Source: an uncultured Bacteroidales bacterium
Lineage (GTDB): Bacteria > Bacteroidota > Bacteroidia > Bacteroidales > Muribaculaceae
Direction of reading: 5' to 3'
Assembly: GCA_900552315.1 (NCBI GenBank)
Contig: URZM01000093.1
Span: forward strand, 1-8,322
Length of the DNA: 8,322 nucleotides
Position 1 is the first letter of the stretch, and every line of letters starts with the position of its first letter. The notes beneath the pieces were generated by a model. That model searched no databases and was not told the origin of the DNA. It saw only the letters and a program-made list of their open reading frames with translations. The position numbers were made by a program, and so were the translations under genes. Shown here piece after piece: positions 6,139-8,322 of this stretch.

Positions 6139-8322
6139 TTATCTCACGAACTTCGCCATCACAGGTCCCTGGGACGTGCGGGCCACCGCCACGTATGTGC
6201 CGGGAGCCAGAGCCGAGATGTCGGCGGCGCGGCCCTGAGTGCCGAGCACATGGGCGCCTGCGGTGCTGTAAATGTCTATGTCGGCTTTATCAGCGCCTTG
6301 CAGCACGAGCGTGTCGCCCTCCACGGCAAGTACCACGCCCTCGGGGCTGTCCACGACACTGATGCCGGTGTCCTCGTCGCCAAGCACGAAATACAAGACC
6401 CCGTTGACTTGGACATTGCTGTTGAAGAAGCCTATCATATAGGTGTCACCTATCACGCCGTTGCCGAAAGACCCCTTCATCTCGAACGGCTCCGACTCGC
6501 CCGCATGCACGAAGAACGTCTGCGCCCCTATGGTCGCCAGCGAATTGCCCCCACGCTGGGGGAACACGTATGCCGTAAGGGTATTGTTGTAGTATCCGTT
6601 TACGCAATATACGGAGCCGGCCACCGAGACGTTGTTCGAAGGCACCACCGGGGTATAGGCGCCGTCGCCGCTCGTCATGCGCAGGTTCTGGAGCGCTATG
6701 GACGTGGAGCCGCTCACAGCGCTCATGGTCACCTCAAACGGTTCGGACAATATCTCGCCGTCCGACGTTATGTAGCAGAAATAATATGTGCCGGCGGCGG
6801 GAGCCTTCGTGAATCTGGTCACATAGTCCAGCGTCTGGGTCTGGCCTCCCTCGATGTCTACATTGAAGGCTGCCGTAGTGGCCACCACCTCGTCATCGGC
6901 ATTGATGACAGCCGCCATAACCTCGCCCAGGAACTCGCGCTCGCCCCTGTTCACCAGTTCGGCGCTGACCTGGAAATTGGTGTTGGTGTACAGATCGGTG
7001 AGAATCTTGACATTCTCCACTCGCACGTCATAGTCGATCGGAATGGCCTCGAAATTCAACTCGCCGTCTGCCACGGTCAGCCTGAGGCTGTCCTGCCTGT
7101 CTATCTGGAAGTGCACGTCGCTCCACTCCTCGGTGTCGGTGTTGTACCAGGCGGCGGTCACGGTATATGTGCCTGAGGCCGGGAAAGAGGAGCCCGCAAC
7201 ATAATACTGGGCCACCATGTCATACGTGTCAAGCGAGAAGGAGCGGGTGCCGCGCAGATAGGTCTCCTTGCCCTCGGCGTCCGTAAGCTTGACTCCCATA
7301 TACAGGTTCTCCGTCTCCATGGTGGGGTTGTAGAAGGCCGTAGAGGTGAATGTGACACTCTGAGACGCAGGATACGACGATTTCCCGGTGGTGAAATCGC
7401 CGTCGGCTATGATTTCGGTGAACATCTTGGACCCCTCCACCGGCTTGCGGATACCTACGCACGCGTTCACATAGTTGTTGAACCCGCCTGTGGAGCCGCC
7501 GATGCCCTGCTGGGAAGGATTGAGCGCAGAGAGCAGGAAATATCCGTCGGACATTCCGCCCCAGCCCCAGTTGATGTGGAAATAACGGTCTGAGCTGTAG
7601 CCGTCGCATATGAACCAATGGCCTCCCTGGGCGTTGCTCACGCCGGTAAGAATCACAGGACTCCCTGCCTTCAGCTCCTCATATATCAGGTTTTCCCAGG
7701 CAGACAAGGTGTAATAGGCACGCTGCAGCGTATGCACACCCTTGTCGTACCCGAAATTGTAATACAGCGCCGAGGGAATCTTGTCGGCGGTGGTGCCGCT
7801 GGAGGTGAGCGAATACTGCATCTCCGTGGCATAGCCGCAGTCCCTCATCAGCGAGGCCACGGCCTGACGCTGCGCGGCTGTACTCTCGCCCCTGTAATTG
7901 TCAAGCATACCAGCCCAGTCCATGGTGGAATTGGCAAGATTATAACTGAGCTGCGTGCCGCCGGCGTTCCACTGGTAGCTCACGAAGCCCTCTCCGTGCT
8001 GCGCCGGCCACTCGAACACTTTCATGACCTGCGCCATGGCCGTGGCCACGCATCCGGTCATGGAGTGCTGCCCGGACAGCTCGGGAGCGAGGTCGTTGTA
8101 CGGGGCGTTCTGGTTCCACTGCGTCTTGCAGATAGGCGATATCGCCTCGCGCTCAGGAGCCGGAGCCGTGAATACCGTGCGCACATCTCCGGCCTCGGCC
8201 TGGGCTATCTCTCGCGAATAGTCGTCCAGCAGCGCCTGCATGGATGGCGGCATGGATGCGGCGTCGAACTCTCCGCAATCCGAGTAGCCGAGCACGGGAG
8301 CCGTCTCTGAACTGGCCGAGGC
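6139..8322 (-). CDS. Secreted C10 (streptopain-family) cysteine peptidase with T9SS-like tail, N-terminus beyond window
   Basis: 727 residues are visible, numbered here from the first whole codon at 8322. The frame is open to the edge. The GTG at 8295 is internal, because in-frame ASASSETAP precedes VLGYSDCGEFD, the usual end of a C10 propeptide (APVLGYS). The signal peptide and most of the prodomain therefore lie outside. The papain-like catalytic domain spans about 58-295. The catalytic Cys91 sits in GCVATAMAQVM (codon 8052-8050), the catalytic His235 in GGHWFICDGY (codon 7620-7618), and the conserved INWGWGG follows at 250-256. Two or three beta-sandwich segments fill about 300-650. Residues 660-727 (LVLQGADKADIDIYSTAG, ISALAPGTYVAV, ending AKFVR) form a typical T9SS type A sorting-like domain. 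The product should be a secreted or surface endopeptidase made as a zymogen; substrates are unknown. It may act on host proteins, dietary protein or competitors. Confidence 0.92.
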   Translation of the reverse strand, partial: ASASSETAPVLGYSDCGEFDAASMPPSMQALLDDYSREIAQAEAGDVRTVFTAPAPEREAISPICKTQWNQNAPYNDLAPELSGQHSMTGCVATAMAQVMKVFEWPAQHGEGFVSYQWNAGGTQLSYNLANSTMDWAGMLDNYRGESTAAQRQAVASLMRDCGYATEMQYSLTSSGTTADKIPSALYYNFGYDKGVHTLQRAYYTLSAWENLIYEELKAGSPVILTGVSNAQGGHWFICDGYSSDRYFHINWGWGGMSDGYFLLSALNPSQQGIGGSTGGFNNYVNACVGIRKPVEGSKMFTEIIADGDFTTGKSSYPASQSVTFTSTAFYNPTMETENLYMGVKLTDAEGKETYLRGTRSFSLDTYDMVAQYYVAGSSFPASGTYTVTAAWYNTDTEEWSDVHFQIDRQDSLRLTVADGELNFEAIPIDYDVRVENVKILTDLYTNTNFQVSAELVNRGEREFLGEVMAAVINADDEVVATTAAFNVDIEGGQTQTLDYVTRFTKAPAAGTYYFCYITSDGEILSEPFEVTMSAVSGSTSIALQNLRMTSGDGAYTPVVPSNNVSVAGSVYCVNGYYNNTLTAYVFPQRGGNSLATIGAQTFFVHAGESEPFEMKGSFGNGVIGDTYMIGFFNSNVQVNGVLYFVLGDEDTGISVVDSPEGVVLAVEGDTLVLQGADKADIDIYSTAGAHVLGTQGRAADISALAPGTYVAVARTSQGPVMAKFVR

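Noticed and set aside
6250..7176. Plus-strand open frame (308 codons) opposite the C10 peptidase C-terminal part
   Set aside because: Antisense shadow in high-GC DNA; no recognisable family, and the minus frame is continuous and homologous.
7618..8310. Plus-strand open frame (230 codons) opposite the C10 catalytic domain
   Set aside because: Mirrors the peptidase gene, whose Cys and His motifs are clear on the minus strand.

Overview
The window is bacterial and reads as Bacteroidales (Bacteroidetes) throughout. Evidence for this is a TAnnTTTG-type promoter, translation starts without Shine-Dalgarno motifs, two secreted enzymes ending in Por/type IX secretion (T9SS)-like C-terminal tails, and a Bacteroidetes-specific small protein family. 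It is not one coherent locus. Near base 1290-1310 the composition changes abruptly. Hand counts of single 60-base lines give about 23% GC (541-600), 32% (1021-1080) and 35% (1201-1260) on the left, against 55% (1321-1380) and 68% (1801-1860) on the right. A gene is cut off on each side of the change, so the window joins two genomic backgrounds. Either an assembly chimera or a real recombination joint would fit; I favour the artefact.

Left part (1 to about 1300, AT-rich, all minus strand): a short operon. It holds a polyprenyl diphosphate synthase missing its N-terminal half at the junction, an uncharacterised 232-residue protein, and the first 14 codons of a TatD-family metal-dependent DNase whose ATG overlaps the previous stop codon.

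Right part, plus strand (about 1290 to 3505, GC-rich): the C-terminal tail of an AI-2E/PerM-type membrane transporter, cut off at the junction, then thymidine kinase (tdk) and an L-cysteine desulfidase-family (UPF0597/YhaM/CyuA) protein. A strong hairpin at 3533-3568 separates this convergently from the next block.

Right part, minus strand (3593 to the right edge): two secreted hydrolases. A C10 (streptopain-family) cysteine peptidase enters from beyond the right edge and ends at 6139. Downstream of it is a 795-residue GH13 (subfamily 28-like) alpha-amylase with a CBM26-like starch-binding module, an Asp-Pro linker, a further beta-sandwich and a T9SS-like tail. Between them are a 12-bp-stem hairpin and a well-formed Bacteroidales promoter for the amylase. 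Together they suggest a gut commensal exporting a starch-degrading and a protein-degrading enzyme through the same route; a high-GC Muribaculaceae- or Alistipes-like host is a guess. I saw no CRISPR array, tRNA, rRNA, transposase or obvious new defence system.
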